Source: Rhodococcus sp. SGAir0479
GTDB lineage: Bacteria; Actinomycetota; Actinomycetes; Mycobacteriales; Mycobacteriaceae
Length of the DNA: 64,000 nucleotides
Reading direction: 5' to 3'
NCBI RefSeq assembly: GCF_005484805.1
Contig: NZ_CP039432.1
Span: forward strand, 1,488,001 to 1,552,000
Of this stretch, positions 38,964 to 48,047 are shown in pieces. The position numbers and the translations under genes were made by a program. A model generated the notes under the pieces. That model did no database searches and was not told where the DNA came from. It saw nothing but the letters and a program-made list of their open reading frames with translations. Position 1 is the stretch's first letter. Each line of letters opens with the position of its first letter.

Positions 38964-39014
38964 GCGGGCTGTTACTGCGCCATCGCCCGAGTGGCGGCCG
39001 CAGCAACAGCCCGC
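38964..39014. other. Long imperfect hairpin
   Basis: GCGGGCTGTT-A-CTGCG (38964-38979) pairs with CGCAG-C-AACAGCCCGC (38999-39014) over 15 pairs with one mismatch. It stands before a classical terminator in the same gap, so it may be an extra terminator or an RNA-stabilising element. Confidence 0.6.
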
Positions 39015-39070
39015 GGTGGCGGGTCGACAACGCTGATCGGGGAGGCGAGAAGCCGGGCGCAGACACGTCG

Positions 39071-39104
39071 ACGGCCCGCCACGAGTGTCGTGGCGGGCCG
39101 TTTT
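39071..39104 (+). terminator. Classical intrinsic terminator
   Basis: A perfect 14-base-pair stem (39071-39084 with 39088-39101) with loop GTG runs directly into TTTT. It ends the M20-PEBP operon and faces the convergent pyrD. Confidence 0.93.
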
Positions 39105-39117
39105 CGTCGGAGACGGG

Positions 39118-40188
39118 CTACGCGCGAGCTCCCGCGCCGATGGCGTCGGTGATCGACCGGAAGCCCGCCTCGCGGACCTTGCGGGCCAGTCCTTTGTGTA
39201 GCGAGCGGGCGTAGAACGGTCCACCGTAGATGAAGCCCGTGTAGCCCTGCACCAGCGTCGCGCCGGCGAGGATGCGCTCCCACGCCTGGTCGACGGTCTC
39301 GATGCCGCCCACCGAGATCAGCGTGAGCTTGTCGCCCACGCGTGCGTGCAGCCGCCGGAGCACCTCGAGCGAGCGCGCCGCGACCGGGGCACCGGACAGT
39401 CCACCCGCACCGATCTCGTCGATCCGTGACCGGGGGGTCCGCAATCCGCTGCGCGCGATCGTGGTGTTGGTGGCGACGATGCCGGCCAGGCCCAGTTCCA
39501 CCGCGAGGTCCGCGACGGCGTCGACGTCCTCGTCCGACAGGTCCGGGGCGATCTTCACCAGAACCGGGATGTGGACCGTGTCGAGCACGGCCTGCAGCAG
39601 CGGGCGCAGCGACTCGACGGCCTGCAGGTCGCGCAGGCCCGGGGTGTTGGGGGAGCTGACGTTCACGACCAGGAAGTCCGCCAGCGGCCCGAGCAGGCGT
39701 GCGCTCGCGGTGTAGTCGTCCGCCGCTTCCTCGGCCGGGACGACCTTGGTCTTGCCGATGTTCGCGCCGATCGGCACGTCACCGCGCCGGTGTCGGAGGT
39801 GGTTCGCGGCGTTGCCGGCACCGTGGTTGTTGAATCCCATGCGGTTCACCAGCGCGCGGTCGTCCGGGAGCCGGAACAGGCGCGGGGCGGGGTTGCCCGG
39901 CTGCGCCTGCGCGGTGACGGTGCCGACCTCGGCGAACCCGAAGCCCATGGGGCCCCACGTGTCCACGCCCGTGGCGTCCTTGTCGAACCCGGCGGCGAGG
40001 CCGACCGGTGCGGGGAAGTCCACCCCGAACGCCCGGGTGCGCAGTGCCGGGTCGTCGACGACGAGCACCTTGGCCACCAGTGCACGCAGCGGCGCGAAGC
40101 GGGTGACGAGCCGCATCGCGGCGAAGGCCAGGTGGTGGGCGCGTTCCGGCGGGAGGCGGAACATCAGACGCAGAAGCAGGTAGTACAC
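39118..40188 (-). CDS. pyrD: Dihydroorotate dehydrogenase (quinone), class 2
   Basis: PyrD oxidises dihydroorotate to orotate in pyrimidine synthesis and passes electrons to membrane quinones via FMN. The 356-residue protein has the N-terminal membrane-associating helices ([21 protein letters not shown]), and later [38 protein letters not shown] (catalytic serine, class 2), KIAPDL and [15 protein letters not shown] 40188 follows GGGAGA; this matches the length of the mycobacterial enzyme. It is preceded by the DUF5703-like gene and lppL-like gene on the same strand, eight bases from the first. Confidence 0.96.
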   Translation of the reverse strand: MYYLLLRLMFRLPPERAHHLAFAAMRLVTRFAPLRALVAKVLVVDDPALRTRAFGVDFPAPVGLAAGFDKDATGVDTWGPMGFGFAEVGTVTAQAQPGNPAPRLFRLPDDRALVNRMGFNNHGAGNAANHLRHRRGDVPIGANIGKTKVVPAEEAADDYTASARLLGPLADFLVVNVSSPNTPGLRDLQAVESLRPLLQAVLDTVHIPVLVKIAPDLSDEDVDAVADLAVELGLAGIVATNTTIARSGLRTPRSRIDEIGAGGLSGAPVAARSLEVLRRLHARVGDKLTLISVGGIETVDQAWERILAGATLVQGYTGFIYGGPFYARSLHKGLARKVREAGFRSITDAIGAGARA

Positions 40189-40196
40189 GAATCTCC

Positions 40197-40436
40197 CTAG
40201 ATTCCAGGTGCCGGAACGTGGTGGGTGGTCTTGCGGCGGCGCAGCAGGATCCGTCGGCTGCCGTCGGTGTAGAGGCGCACACGGGACAACTCCCAGCCGC
40301 CGAACTCGGCCTGCAGGGCCAGACGCATCGACGCGCTCACGCGGGTGACGTCGCGCGGCAGGCGCAGCGGGATGTACTCGAACTCGTCCGAGTCGGTCTC
40401 CCATTCGCGGGGCATCCCCCGAAAGCGTGAAGACAT
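40197..40436 (-). CDS. Small DUF5703-like protein
   Basis: This 79-residue protein has the conserved core [18 protein letters not shown] and [19 protein letters not shown] with a basic C-terminus ([11 protein letters not shown]), typical of DUF5703 proteins of actinobacteria. No function is known. It lies between the lipoprotein gene and pyrD with gaps of only seven and eight bases, so the three genes make one transcript. The ATG is preceded by GGTGAT. Confidence 0.78.
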   Translation of the reverse strand: MSSRFRGMPREWETDSDEFEYIPLRLPRDVTRVSASMRLALQAEFGGWELSRVRLYTDGSRRILLRRRKTTHHVPAPGI

Positions 40437-40443
40437 CGCGAGA

Positions 40444-41445
40444 TCACCCGGCCGCCAACGGGATCCGCTGCAGACCGTCGCCGCTCGCCGAGCCGACCAG
40501 CAGCGTTCCGGAGGCGGTGTCCACCGTCACCGAGTTGGGCTGGCGGACCGTGCCGAAGCGGGACTTCTCGACGGGGATTCCGGTGGAGATGTCGTAGCCG
40601 ACGACGGTGTTGGTGCCGCTCACCGTGACCCACACCAGGTCGGTGCGATCGTCGTACGCGACGCCGTACGGCGCGTCCGGCACGGGGAACCGCTGCCGCA
40701 TCAGCAGCGGGTCGGTGGTGAAGACCAGCAGTTCGTCGCCGCCGGTGTCGGTGACGAGGATCCGGCCGTGCGGGTCGGTCACCAGTTGGGTGGCACCCTC
40801 GCCCGCGCGCAGCGCCATGCCGAGAGAGTCGTCGTCGACCTCCACTTCGGTGAGCGAGGTCTGACGGCGGTCGAGGGCACTGAGATCGCCCTTCGTCAGT
40901 GCCAGCGCGTCGACGGACGCGAGCCCGGAGATCGTCTCGGACACCGCACCCGACGCGTCGACCACCAGGATGCGGCCGTTCGCGAGGCCCACCGCGAGGT
41001 TGCCGTCGGCCAGGAACAGCGCGGACCGGGCCTCACCGTCGACGGTGATCGACGACTTCTCACCGGTGGCGGTGTCGACGATCTGGACGCGCCCGTCCAT
41101 CGGGAGGAGCACCCGGCCCTCGGGGGCGAGCGCAACCTGCGCCGCCTTCCCGTCGAGCGCGACGTCGCGAGGTTCGGCGCCGCCCTCCCGTTGCAGCAAC
41201 AGCCGCGTGCCGCCGTCCGCGAGGATCGCCGTGGTCCCGGTGGCGGGGTCGAAGGCGAGGGCGTCGATCGAGCGTCCGAGATTCTGGACGGTCCCGGCCG
41301 GTGTCGCGGTGGCGGGGGAGACGGCCGCGGTCGCGGGCTCGATCGTCTGGAGGTCGTCGCCGTCCTTTTCGGAGGAGCACCCTGCCAGCAGCAGCATTGC
41401 CGCCCCGATCGCGGTGGCGGTGATGCGCGGTGCGGGTACTCGCAT
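40444..41445 (-). CDS. Lipoprotein with beta-propeller-like repeats (LppL-like)
   Basis: The 333-residue protein has a lipoprotein signal peptide with lipobox LLAGC (cysteine about residue 22). The mature part is a chain of short beta repeats: DALAFDPATGTTAILADGG, AQVALAPEGRVLLPMDG, SALFLADGNLAVGLANG, TQLVTDPHGRILVTDTGGD, YGVAYDDRTDLVWVTVSGTNTV and NSVTVDTASGTLLVG. These suggest a six- or seven-bladed propeller (YncE/SMP-30-like), probably a binding or scaffold protein outside the membrane. The position next to pyrD corresponds to lppL in M. tuberculosis. GAGGAG before ATG 41445 sets the start. Confidence 0.82.
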   Translation of the reverse strand: MRVPAPRITATAIGAAMLLLAGCSSEKDGDDLQTIEPATAAVSPATATPAGTVQNLGRSIDALAFDPATGTTAILADGGTRLLLQREGGAEPRDVALDGKAAQVALAPEGRVLLPMDGRVQIVDTATGEKSSITVDGEARSALFLADGNLAVGLANGRILVVDASGAVSETISGLASVDALALTKGDLSALDRRQTSLTEVEVDDDSLGMALRAGEGATQLVTDPHGRILVTDTGGDELLVFTTDPLLMRQRFPVPDAPYGVAYDDRTDLVWVTVSGTNTVVGYDISTGIPVEKSRFGTVRQPNSVTVDTASGTLLVGSASGDGLQRIPLAAG

Positions 41446-41547
41446 GGGTGTGCTCCTCGAAGGTGGTGCAGTCGACTGCCCTCTAGCATCCATGATCGAC
41501 CGCGGCGAGCTGAATTCGACTCACCCCGCTCGTGAGCAGCGCGACAC

Positions 41548-42414
41548 TCAGCGCGGCGCCGGCGCGGGGCCGTCGCGGCGGGGCAGGACCAGGGTGGCCC
41601 CGGACCGCGGGTGCGCGAACACCTCGACGGGATGGCCGTACACGCGGGTGAGCAGCTCCTCGGTGAGCACGTCGGTGGGGGCGCCCTCCGCGACGGCGCG
41701 ACCGCTCTCGAGGATGCAGATGCGATCGGCGTACGCGGCCGCCAACCCCAGATCGTGAAGCACAACGACGACCGCGGCCCCGGCACGCGCCCGATCGCGG
41801 GCGACCTGCATGACGTCCTCCTGGTGTCCGAGGTCCAGCGCCGCGGTCGGTTCGTCCAGCAGGATGGTCTCGGTCGACTGCGCCAGCACCCGAGCGAGCG
41901 CCACGCGGGCACGCTCACCACCCGAGAGCACGCTGAACGGCCGATCGGCCAGGTGCCGGACGTCGCAGATGTCCAGGCATTCGTCGATTCGCTGCTCGTC
42001 CTCGGACGCGAGTGCGGTCCGCTGCCACGGCGCCCGGCCCATCCGCACCACCTCGCGGGTCGTGAAGGAGAACCCGACAGTGTGCTGCTGCGGCAGCACC
42101 GCGCGGCGGCGCGACATCTGCGCGGGCGTCCACTGGGCGAGCGGTCGCCCGTCGAGTTCGACCGTGCCGGACGAGACCGGCTGGTCACCGGCCAGCGCGG
42201 CCAACAGCGTGGACTTGCCCGCGCCGTTGGGGCCGACGAGCGCCAGCACCTCGCCGGCGCGGACGTCGACGTCGACACCCGCGAGGACGGTGCGGCCACC
42301 ACGCGCGACGTCGATCCCGGTGGCGCGCAGCGTCACCGCGCCGCGCTCGGTCGGTTCCGGGACGTCGTCGGTACGCCCGAGCAGATTGCGGGAGTAGTCG
42401 AGGAGCGAGGCCAT
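41548..42414 (-). CDS. hmuV: Heme ABC transporter ATP-binding protein HmuV
   Basis: The 288-residue ATPase has Walker A GPNGAGKST, Q-loop LPQQHTVGFSF, signature LSGGERAR, Walker B ILLDEPTAALDLG and switch His (VLHDLGLAAAYADR), as in HmuV/FecE-type importers. It supplies energy to HmuU. Its ATG overlaps the hmuU stop by one base. It is the last gene of hmuO-hmuT-hmuU-hmuV. A GTG three bases earlier is possible. Confidence 0.92.
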   Translation of the reverse strand: MASLLDYSRNLLGRTDDVPEPTERGAVTLRATGIDVARGGRTVLAGVDVDVRAGEVLALVGPNGAGKSTLLAALAGDQPVSSGTVELDGRPLAQWTPAQMSRRRAVLPQQHTVGFSFTTREVVRMGRAPWQRTALASEDEQRIDECLDICDVRHLADRPFSVLSGGERARVALARVLAQSTETILLDEPTAALDLGHQEDVMQVARDRARAGAAVVVVLHDLGLAAAYADRICILESGRAVAEGAPTDVLTEELLTRVYGHPVEVFAHPRSGATLVLPRRDGPAPAPR

Positions 42415-43472
42415 CACGCCCACCCGCCCTGTCGGGATCGAGTGCGGCGCAGCAGCCAGAAGAAGAACGGACCACCGACGAGGGAGGTGAGCATGCCCAG
42501 CGGCAGATCGGCGTTCGGCACCAGCGTGCGCGCGCCGAGGTCCGCGGCGACGAGGACGATGGCGCCGCCGAGCGCGCTGGCCGGCAGCAGGAGGCGGTGT
42601 CCGGGCCCCACGAGCATCCGCATCACGTGCGGCACCACCAGACCCACGAACAGGATGATGCCGGTGAACGCGACGCTGGACGACACCAGGACGGCGACGA
42701 CGACGATCACGACCAGCCGCAGTTTCTCGACGTCCACGCCGAGGTGCCGGGCCGCGCTCTCGCCGAGCGCGAGCAGGTCCAACTTGGCGGCGAGGACCAT
42801 GGAGACCGCGATGCCGGCGACCGCCATCGGCGCCACGATCGCCACCGCGTTCCAAGTCGCGCCGTTGAGGCTGCCCAGTTGCCAGAAGACGATCTGGTCG
42901 CGGGCCGCGGGGCTGGCCACGAACGTGAAGAAGGCGATGAGGCCGCCGGCGAACGCGTTGATCGCCACTCCGGTCAGCACGAGTGTCACCACCTCGGTGC
43001 GCCCCTCGGCACGGGCGAGCAGGTACACGAGCGTGGTGGTGATCAGGCCCGCCACGAACGCTGCCGCGGCGACCACCGGGCCGGCGCTGAACGCGCCACC
43101 GACGACGATCGCGGCACTGGCGCCCACCGCGGCGCCCGCGGACACGCCGATGACGCCCGGCTCGGCGAGGGGGTTGGAGAACACGCCCTGCAGCAACGCG
43201 CCCGCGCAGCCGAGCGCGGCACCGACGAGCAGGGCCAGCAGCACCCGCGGGAACCGCACCTGCCACAGCGTGACCTCGCCGCTGGGATGCGACGGCAGCG
43301 GTCCGATGTCGAGCCCCGTGCGGTGCAGGATGCTGCCCAGTACTTCCATCGGGCTGGTGGGGACCTGACCGATGCACGCCGACGTCAGCGCGAGGACGGC
43401 CACGAGGATCAGCAGCCCCGTGAGGACCGTCCCGGCACGCAGCCGTGGGCGGGCGGTGACGACTGCGCTCAT
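42414..43472 (-). CDS. hmuU: Heme ABC transporter permease HmuU
   Basis: The 352-residue protein has about ten membrane helices of the FecCD/BtuC fold: QVRFPRVLLALLVGAALGCAGALLQGVFSNPLAEPGVIGVSAGAAVGA, then HLGVDVEKLR and AFTGIILFVGLVVPHVMRMLVGPGHR, which includes the coupling helix region. Two copies of the permease would pair with two HmuV subunits. Its start overlaps the hmuT stop as ATGA, so translation is coupled. Confidence 0.93.
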   Translation of the reverse strand: MSAVVTARPRLRAGTVLTGLLILVAVLALTSACIGQVPTSPMEVLGSILHRTGLDIGPLPSHPSGEVTLWQVRFPRVLLALLVGAALGCAGALLQGVFSNPLAEPGVIGVSAGAAVGASAAIVVGGAFSAGPVVAAAAFVAGLITTTLVYLLARAEGRTEVVTLVLTGVAINAFAGGLIAFFTFVASPAARDQIVFWQLGSLNGATWNAVAIVAPMAVAGIAVSMVLAAKLDLLALGESAARHLGVDVEKLRLVVIVVVAVLVSSSVAFTGIILFVGLVVPHVMRMLVGPGHRLLLPASALGGAIVLVAADLGARTLVPNADLPLGMLTSLVGGPFFFWLLRRTRSRQGGWA

Positions 43473-44485
43473 TCGCCGGCGGGACGGTAGATCGCGTCGG
43501 ACAGCGCGGCGAGAACCTCGCCGGTGTTCGGTCCGAAACTCAGCAGGACGGTATCGGACATGTCGACCACTCGTTCGTTCTTCCCGGCGGGCGTCTGCGC
43601 GATGCCCGGCACCTTCTCGAGCCCGGCGACGCCCCCGATCGATTCGAGACCGCCGCTCATCATCAGGATCACGTCCGGCGCGGCTGCGATCATCGCCTCG
43701 CTCGTGATGGGCACGAACTCGCGTGTCAGGCCCGACGCGGTACCGGCGTCGGTTGCACCGAGGGTCTCGATCAGGGAATCGGCGCCGGATCCGGGGCCCG
43801 CCAACATCGTGAGCGCGGGGCCGCGCATGTAGAGGAAGGCGATCTTCAACGGCTCGGCGTCGGCCGGCACGGAGGCTTCGGCGTCGGCGATCTCCTGCTC
43901 GGTGCGGGCCGCCAGGGCATCCCCCTGCGCGGGCACGCCCAGCGCCTGCGCCACCGAGCGGATCTGCTCGCTCACGCCGTCGAGGGTGCGCGCCGGATCG
44001 AAGAAGACGACCGGGACGCCGGCCGCGCGCAACTGGTCCTGGACCGCCTTGGGGCCGATGCTGGTGTCCGTCAGCACGACGGTCGGGGCGAGGTCGAGGA
44101 TCGCCTCGGCGTTGAGCGACTGCCCGCCCGGAGTGATGTTCGGGACGTCCTTCGCCGCCGGGAACGCGGATGCCGTGTCGCGCCCGACGACGTTGCCGCC
44201 GAGCCCGAGCGCGAAGACGGTCTGGGTGAGCGTGCCGTACCGGTCGGCGGTGACGATGCGACTCGCGTCGGTCACCGTGACGTCGGCGCCGTCGAAGCTG
44301 CGCACCGTCGTGGGCAGTTGCGGCACCGGGTCGCTCGCCACCGGCCGGGGGTCCGGGTTCGCGACCACCGCCGTGGTCCGGCCGCGCTGGTCGGTGTCGC
44401 CGGTGGTGACCGACGCGCACCCGGCCACCACCACGACGGACGCGATGGCGGCGAGTACGACGACGAGTCGGGAGAACGGTCTCAT
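43469..44485 (-). CDS. hmuT: Heme-binding lipoprotein HmuT
   Basis: This 338-residue substrate-binding lipoprotein has a signal peptide with lipobox VVAGC (cysteine about residue 23) and the two lobes of class III binding proteins: SRIVTADRYGTLTQTVFALGLGGNVVGRD and LAPTVVLTDTSIG in the first, KIAFLYMRGPALTMLAG and MIAAAPDVILMMSGG in the second. A tyrosine in DRYG or YMRG may be the heme ligand. It shares a four-base overlap with hmuO upstream and with hmuU downstream. Confidence 0.9.
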   Translation of the reverse strand: MRPFSRLVVVLAAIASVVVVAGCASVTTGDTDQRGRTTAVVANPDPRPVASDPVPQLPTTVRSFDGADVTVTDASRIVTADRYGTLTQTVFALGLGGNVVGRDTASAFPAAKDVPNITPGGQSLNAEAILDLAPTVVLTDTSIGPKAVQDQLRAAGVPVVFFDPARTLDGVSEQIRSVAQALGVPAQGDALAARTEQEIADAEASVPADAEPLKIAFLYMRGPALTMLAGPGSGADSLIETLGATDAGTASGLTREFVPITSEAMIAAAPDVILMMSGGLESIGGVAGLEKVPGIAQTPAGKNERVVDMSDTVLLSFGPNTGEVLAALSDAIYRPAGE

Positions 44486-45165
44486 TTCACGAGGTAGCGA
44501 TCGATGTCGGCTTCGAGGTCGGCGAAGAGGGCACCATTGAGACCGTAGGCGAGGTTGACCTCGTCGATGAAGCGGGCCTGCTCGTCGGCGGTGAGGGGGG
44601 CCGCGTCGAGCTTGGCGCGGTACTCGTCCTTGAAGACCTTGGGTTTGGCGATCTCGTCGAAGATGTAGAACCGCAGGCCGTCGACGTCGTAGCCGTACGC
44701 GCGTTCGAGCATCCGGCGGATGATCTGGCCGCCGGACAGGTCACCGAGGTAGCGCAGGTAGTGGTGGGCGACGAAGGCGGCCGGTGACGTGAAGGCGACC
44801 TCCTCGAGGCGCGCGACGTAACGCGCGGTCGCCGGGGTGGCGGACAGCTGCGCCCGCCACTGCTCGCCGAGCAGGAACTGGAGGTCCGCGGCCAGCGAGG
44901 GCAGCCGGATCAGCTCGGGAGCGATGAACGGTGCCGCCAGGGGGTCGTTGGCGTGCACCTCGGCGGCACGTTCGAGCGTCTCGTAGACGAAGTAGGTCTG
45001 CGCCAGCAGGGCGGCGTACCCCGCCGAGGTGAGCTTGCCGGCCAGGAGGTCGCCGACGAAGCGGGACTGCTCGGTGGCGCGATGCGCCGCGTCGGTCTCG
45101 GCCTTGATGCGCTCGGCGAAGCCGGCGGCCTCGCCCACCTCGGCTCCCTGGTCGAGCACGTCCAT
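44482..45165 (-). CDS. hmuO: Heme oxygenase (HmuO-type)
   Basis: The 227-residue enzyme opens heme to biliverdin, CO and iron. It has the proximal histidine region ETDAAHRATEQSRFVGDLLAGKLT (about His28), and the distal helix YLRYLGDLSGGQIIRRML with the glycine-rich GDLSGGQ motif. It leads the heme uptake operon, so imported heme would be broken down for iron. GGAGGAG before ATG 45165 sets the start. An IdeR/DtxR-like box (45207-45225) lies 42 bases upstream, so the operon should be repressed by iron. Confidence 0.95.
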   Translation of the reverse strand: MDVLDQGAEVGEAAGFAERIKAETDAAHRATEQSRFVGDLLAGKLTSAGYAALLAQTYFVYETLERAAEVHANDPLAAPFIAPELIRLPSLAADLQFLLGEQWRAQLSATPATARYVARLEEVAFTSPAAFVAHHYLRYLGDLSGGQIIRRMLERAYGYDVDGLRFYIFDEIAKPKVFKDEYRAKLDAAPLTADEQARFIDEVNLAYGLNGALFADLEADIDRYLVK

Positions 45166-45206
45166 GTGATCTCCTCCACGTCGACCTGTGTCAAACACGA
45201 TGGATG

Positions 45207-45225
45207 GGAGGTTAGCCTACCCTCC
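45207..45225 (-). promoter_or_regulatory. IdeR/DtxR-like iron box of the hmu operon
   Basis: On the minus strand the 19 bases match the consensus TTAGGTTAGSCTAACCTAA at 14 positions, with an intact TAGGCTAACC core. It lies 42 bases before hmuO. A further GCTAACC half-site on the plus strand at 45240-45246 is inverted to the GGTTAGC at 45210. Confidence 0.75.
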
Positions 45226-45293
45226 GTATCGTTGTCATCGCTAACCATCGCGAATCAATCGAAAGTTGGATACGCGGTCGAGTCGGGCCGTGG

Positions 45294-46229
45294 TCAGGCG
45301 CTGACGTCGTCGAGCGCGGCCGCGATCGCGGGCGGAAGTTCGAGGTCCTCGGCCGACAGCACACCGGTCAACTGTGCGATGTCACGCGCGCCCACGACCG
45401 CGCTCGCCACCCCGGGGCGGTCCCGCGCCCACGCGAGCGCGACGGCCAGGGGCGACGTGCCCAGACCGTCGGCCGCGGTGAGAACCGCCTCGACGACGCG
45501 GGCCGACGTCTCGGTGAGATAGCTCCGCACCTCCGCGGCGTGCGTCTCGTCCGCCCCGCGGGAGTCGGCCGGGATGCCGTTGCGGTACTTGCCGGTGAGC
45601 ACACCCCCGGCCAGCGGCACCGCCGCGAACACGCCGATGCCGTGGTGGGCGGCGGCGGGAAGCAGTTCCTCTTCCACCCCGCGGGCGAGCAGCGAGTACT
45701 CGGCCTGGGTCGCGATCAGCCGACCGGGGCCCCGGTGTCCGGCTGCCGTCGCGAGCTGCCACCCGAGGTAGCCGCGCGCGCCGGTGTAGCGGACCCGTCC
45801 ACTGCTGACGGCGTAGTCGAGGGTGGAGGCGATCTCGTCCACCGGTGTCAGCGCGTCCCACGTGGCCACCTGCCACATGTCGAGGTGGTCGGTGCCGAGT
45901 TCGCGCAGCGTCGCGTCGAGCTGGGTGAGCAGCCCCCGACGGGAGCAGTCGACGCGGTTGCCGCCGGGCGCGGCCGGGTTGATGCCGGCACTGCCGCCGA
46001 GGATCAGGTACTCGCGGGGGACGACGTCGTCGAGCAACTCGGCCAGGATCCGCTGCGCCTTCCCGTCGCCGTACGCGGGGGAGGTGTCGACGAGCGTGCC
46101 GCCCGCGTCGACGAACGCGGACAGCTGGGCCGCGGCCTCGTCACCGTCGGTGTCCCGTCCCCAGTGCAGGGTGCCCAGACCGAGCCTCGACACCCGCAGC
46201 CCGCTCGTTCCCACTGCTCTGTATTCCAT
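45294..46229 (-). CDS. Aldo/keto reductase
   Basis: The 311-residue NADPH-dependent oxidoreductase has a (beta/alpha)8 fold with LGLGTLHWGRDTDGDEA, the catalytic region VDTSPAYGDG (Asp, Tyr), LTQLDATLRELGTDHLDMWQVATWD, and the cofactor-end VVGARDIAQL. The catalytic lysine of typical AKRs (YLILGG region) is not evident here, and the histidine site is changed to WQVATWD, so the enzyme may be unusual. The natural substrate is not known. ATG 46229 is chosen; the longer frame to 46430 would include a 16-base perfect inverted repeat. Confidence 0.84.
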   Translation of the reverse strand: MEYRAVGTSGLRVSRLGLGTLHWGRDTDGDEAAAQLSAFVDAGGTLVDTSPAYGDGKAQRILAELLDDVVPREYLILGGSAGINPAAPGGNRVDCSRRGLLTQLDATLRELGTDHLDMWQVATWDALTPVDEIASTLDYAVSSGRVRYTGARGYLGWQLATAAGHRGPGRLIATQAEYSLLARGVEEELLPAAAHHGIGVFAAVPLAGGVLTGKYRNGIPADSRGADETHAAEVRSYLTETSARVVEAVLTAADGLGTSPLAVALAWARDRPGVASAVVGARDIAQLTGVLSAEDLELPPAIAAALDDVSA

Positions 46230-46254
46230 AACCGCCCACGCCTCGACACCGGAT

Positions 46255-46289
46255 GTTCTTCTCGGTGGAGTGTCTCCACCGAGAAGAAC
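46255..46289. repeat. Perfect 16-base inverted repeat
   Basis: GTTCTTCTCGGTGGAG (46255-46270) and its exact reverse complement (46274-46289) are separated by TGT. It lies in the divergent region between the AKR and uppP genes, 26 bases upstream of the AKR start, and so could be an operator or a 5' leader hairpin. Confidence 0.9.
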
Positions 46290-46432
46290 CCTAGTGGTGC
46301 GCACGGCGCGCCGATGACAGCCACGCCGGGTACCGTCTGTCCGGTGAAATACGGACCACACGTGTGTAATCCGGATGCCTCCGCCCGCATCCACCGTTCC
46401 GAGTCCACGCCCGGCATCGAGGAGTTCCACGC

Positions 46433-47281
46433 GTGATCGGTGAAGCCATGACCTGGCTCCAGGCCGTCGTGCTGGGAGCGGTCCAGGGGCTGACGGAGTT
46501 CCTGCCCATCTCGTCGTCCGGGCATCTTCGGATCGTGTCGGAGATCTTCTTCGGCACCGACGCCGGCGCGTCGTTCACCGCCGTCACCCAACTCGGTACG
46601 GAGGCAGCGGTTCTGCTGTACTTCGCACGTGACATCGGCCGCATCGTCGCGGCGTGGTTCCGCGGCCTCCTCCACGCCGAGCACCGCAAGGACCTGGACT
46701 ACCGGATGGGTTGGTACGTCATCATCGGCACCATCCCCGTCGGCGTGCTCGGCTTCCTCTTCAAGGACCAGATCCGCACGGGCGCAAGGAACCTCTGGCT
46801 CATCGCCACCATGCTCATCGTGTTCGCCCTCGTCATCGCCGCCGCCGAGTACTACGGGCGCAAGGCGCGTCCCATCGAGGACCTGCGGGCCCGCGACGGC
46901 ATCGTGATGGGTTCGGCTCAGGCGCTCGCACTGATCCCCGGGGTCTCGCGGTCCGGCGGCACCATCAGTGCCGGCCTGTTCCTCGGGCTCACCCGTGAGG
47001 CCGCGGCACGGTACTCGTTCCTGCTGGCGATTCCGGCGGTCGTCGCGTCCGGGCTGTTCAGCCTCCCGGACGCTTTCGAGCCCGCGGGCGAGGGTTTGAA
47101 CGCCTCGGGTCCGCAGCTGCTCGTCGCGACGCTCATCGCGTTCGCCATCGGGTACGCCTCCATCGCCTGGCTGCTGCGGTTCGTGGTCGACCACTCGATG
47201 TACTGGTTCGTCGGGTACCGGATCGCCCTCGGTGTCGTCGTGCTGTCCCTGCTCGCCACCGGGGTGGTCTCGGCGACGTGA
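46433..47281 (+). CDS. uppP: Undecaprenyl-diphosphatase UppP (BacA)
   Basis: UppP dephosphorylates undecaprenyl pyrophosphate to recycle the lipid carrier for peptidoglycan and other surface polymers; high levels give bacitracin resistance. The 282-residue membrane protein has the two active-site motifs [15 protein letters not shown] (about 19-33) and [15 protein letters not shown] (about 165-179), with about eight helices. GAGGAG (46419-46424) eight bases before GTG 46433 supports this start over ATG 46448. It opens the conserved run uppP, phosphoglycerate mutase, DUF3090, SCO1664 family. Confidence 0.95.
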   Translation: MIGEAMTWLQAVVLGAVQGLTEFLPISSSGHLRIVSEIFFGTDAGASFTAVTQLGTEAAVLLYFARDIGRIVAAWFRGLLHAEHRKDLDYRMGWYVIIGTIPVGVLGFLFKDQIRTGARNLWLIATMLIVFALVIAAAEYYGRKARPIEDLRARDGIVMGSAQALALIPGVSRSGGTISAGLFLGLTREAAARYSFLLAIPAVVASGLFSLPDAFEPAGEGLNASGPQLLVATLIAFAIGYASIAWLLRFVVDHSMYWFVGYRIALGVVVLSLLATGVVSAT

Positions 47282-47318
47282 TCGGTCTCCCGCCGGACCC
47301 ACAACTAGGCTGGGGCGC

Positions 47319-48008
47319 ATGACGGTCATCTTGTTGCGTCACGGCCGCTCGACGGCCAACACGTCCCGCACCCTCGCGGGCCGGTCACCCGGCGTCGCGC
47401 TCGACGAGGTCGGGGTCGAGCAGGCCAAGGGTCTGATCGATCGTCTCGCGGGAGTCGCGGTCGCCGAGATCGTGCATTCGCCGCTGCTCCGGTGTGAACA
47501 GACGGTCGCGCCGCTCGCGGTGGACCGGGAGCTGACTCCCGTCGCGGACGAGCGACTGCTCGAGGTCGACTACGGCCAGTGGACCGGACGTGCATTGAAG
47601 GACCTGGTCGAGGAGCCGCTGTGGAAGGTGGTGCAGCAGCACGCCTCGGCCGCGGTCTTTCCCGACGGTGAGGGCCTCGCCCAGGTGCAGGCGCGGGCCG
47701 TCGCGGCGATCCGGGAGCACGATCGCCGGCTCGCGGCCACGCACGGCAAGGACGTCGTGTGGGTCGCGTGCAGTCACGGTGACGTCATCAAGGCCGTGCT
47801 CGCCGATGCGGTGGGAACCCACCTCGACGGGTTCCAGCGCATCGTCACCGAGCCGGCGTCGATGAGTGTCGTCCGGTACACCGACGTCCGTCCGTTCGTC
47901 CTCCGGATGAACGACACCGGCGGCGATCTCTCCGGGCTGGACGGCGGTCACGGCGCCTCGGACGCCCAGGCGCCGGTTCCCGGCGGCGAGGTCGGGCATG
48001 GTCGGTAG
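47319..48008 (+). CDS. Histidine phosphatase family protein (phosphoglycerate mutase-like, MSMEG_4193 type)
   Basis: The 229-residue protein has the RHG catalytic motif LLRHGRSTANT (phospho-accepting His), SPLLRCEQTV, the glutamate in LLEVDYGQWTG, and the second catalytic His in VACSHGDVIKAV. It is most likely a phosphatase rather than a glycolytic mutase. The positional M. tuberculosis counterpart is Rv2135c. TAGGCT (47306-47311) seven bases before ATG suggests a leaderless start. Genes for DUF3090 and SCO1664-family proteins follow. Confidence 0.9.
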   Translation: MTVILLRHGRSTANTSRTLAGRSPGVALDEVGVEQAKGLIDRLAGVAVAEIVHSPLLRCEQTVAPLAVDRELTPVADERLLEVDYGQWTGRALKDLVEEPLWKVVQQHASAAVFPDGEGLAQVQARAVAAIREHDRRLAATHGKDVVWVACSHGDVIKAVLADAVGTHLDGFQRIVTEPASMSVVRYTDVRPFVLRMNDTGGDLSGLDGGHGASDAQAPVPGGEVGHGR

Positions 48009-48047
48009 GCGGATAATGAAGCGGTACGCATAGTTCGAGGAGGTGCA

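Noticed and set aside
41548-43472. Siderophore instead of heme transport for the ABC genes
   Set aside because: The first gene of the overlapping operon is a heme oxygenase, so heme is the more likely substrate.
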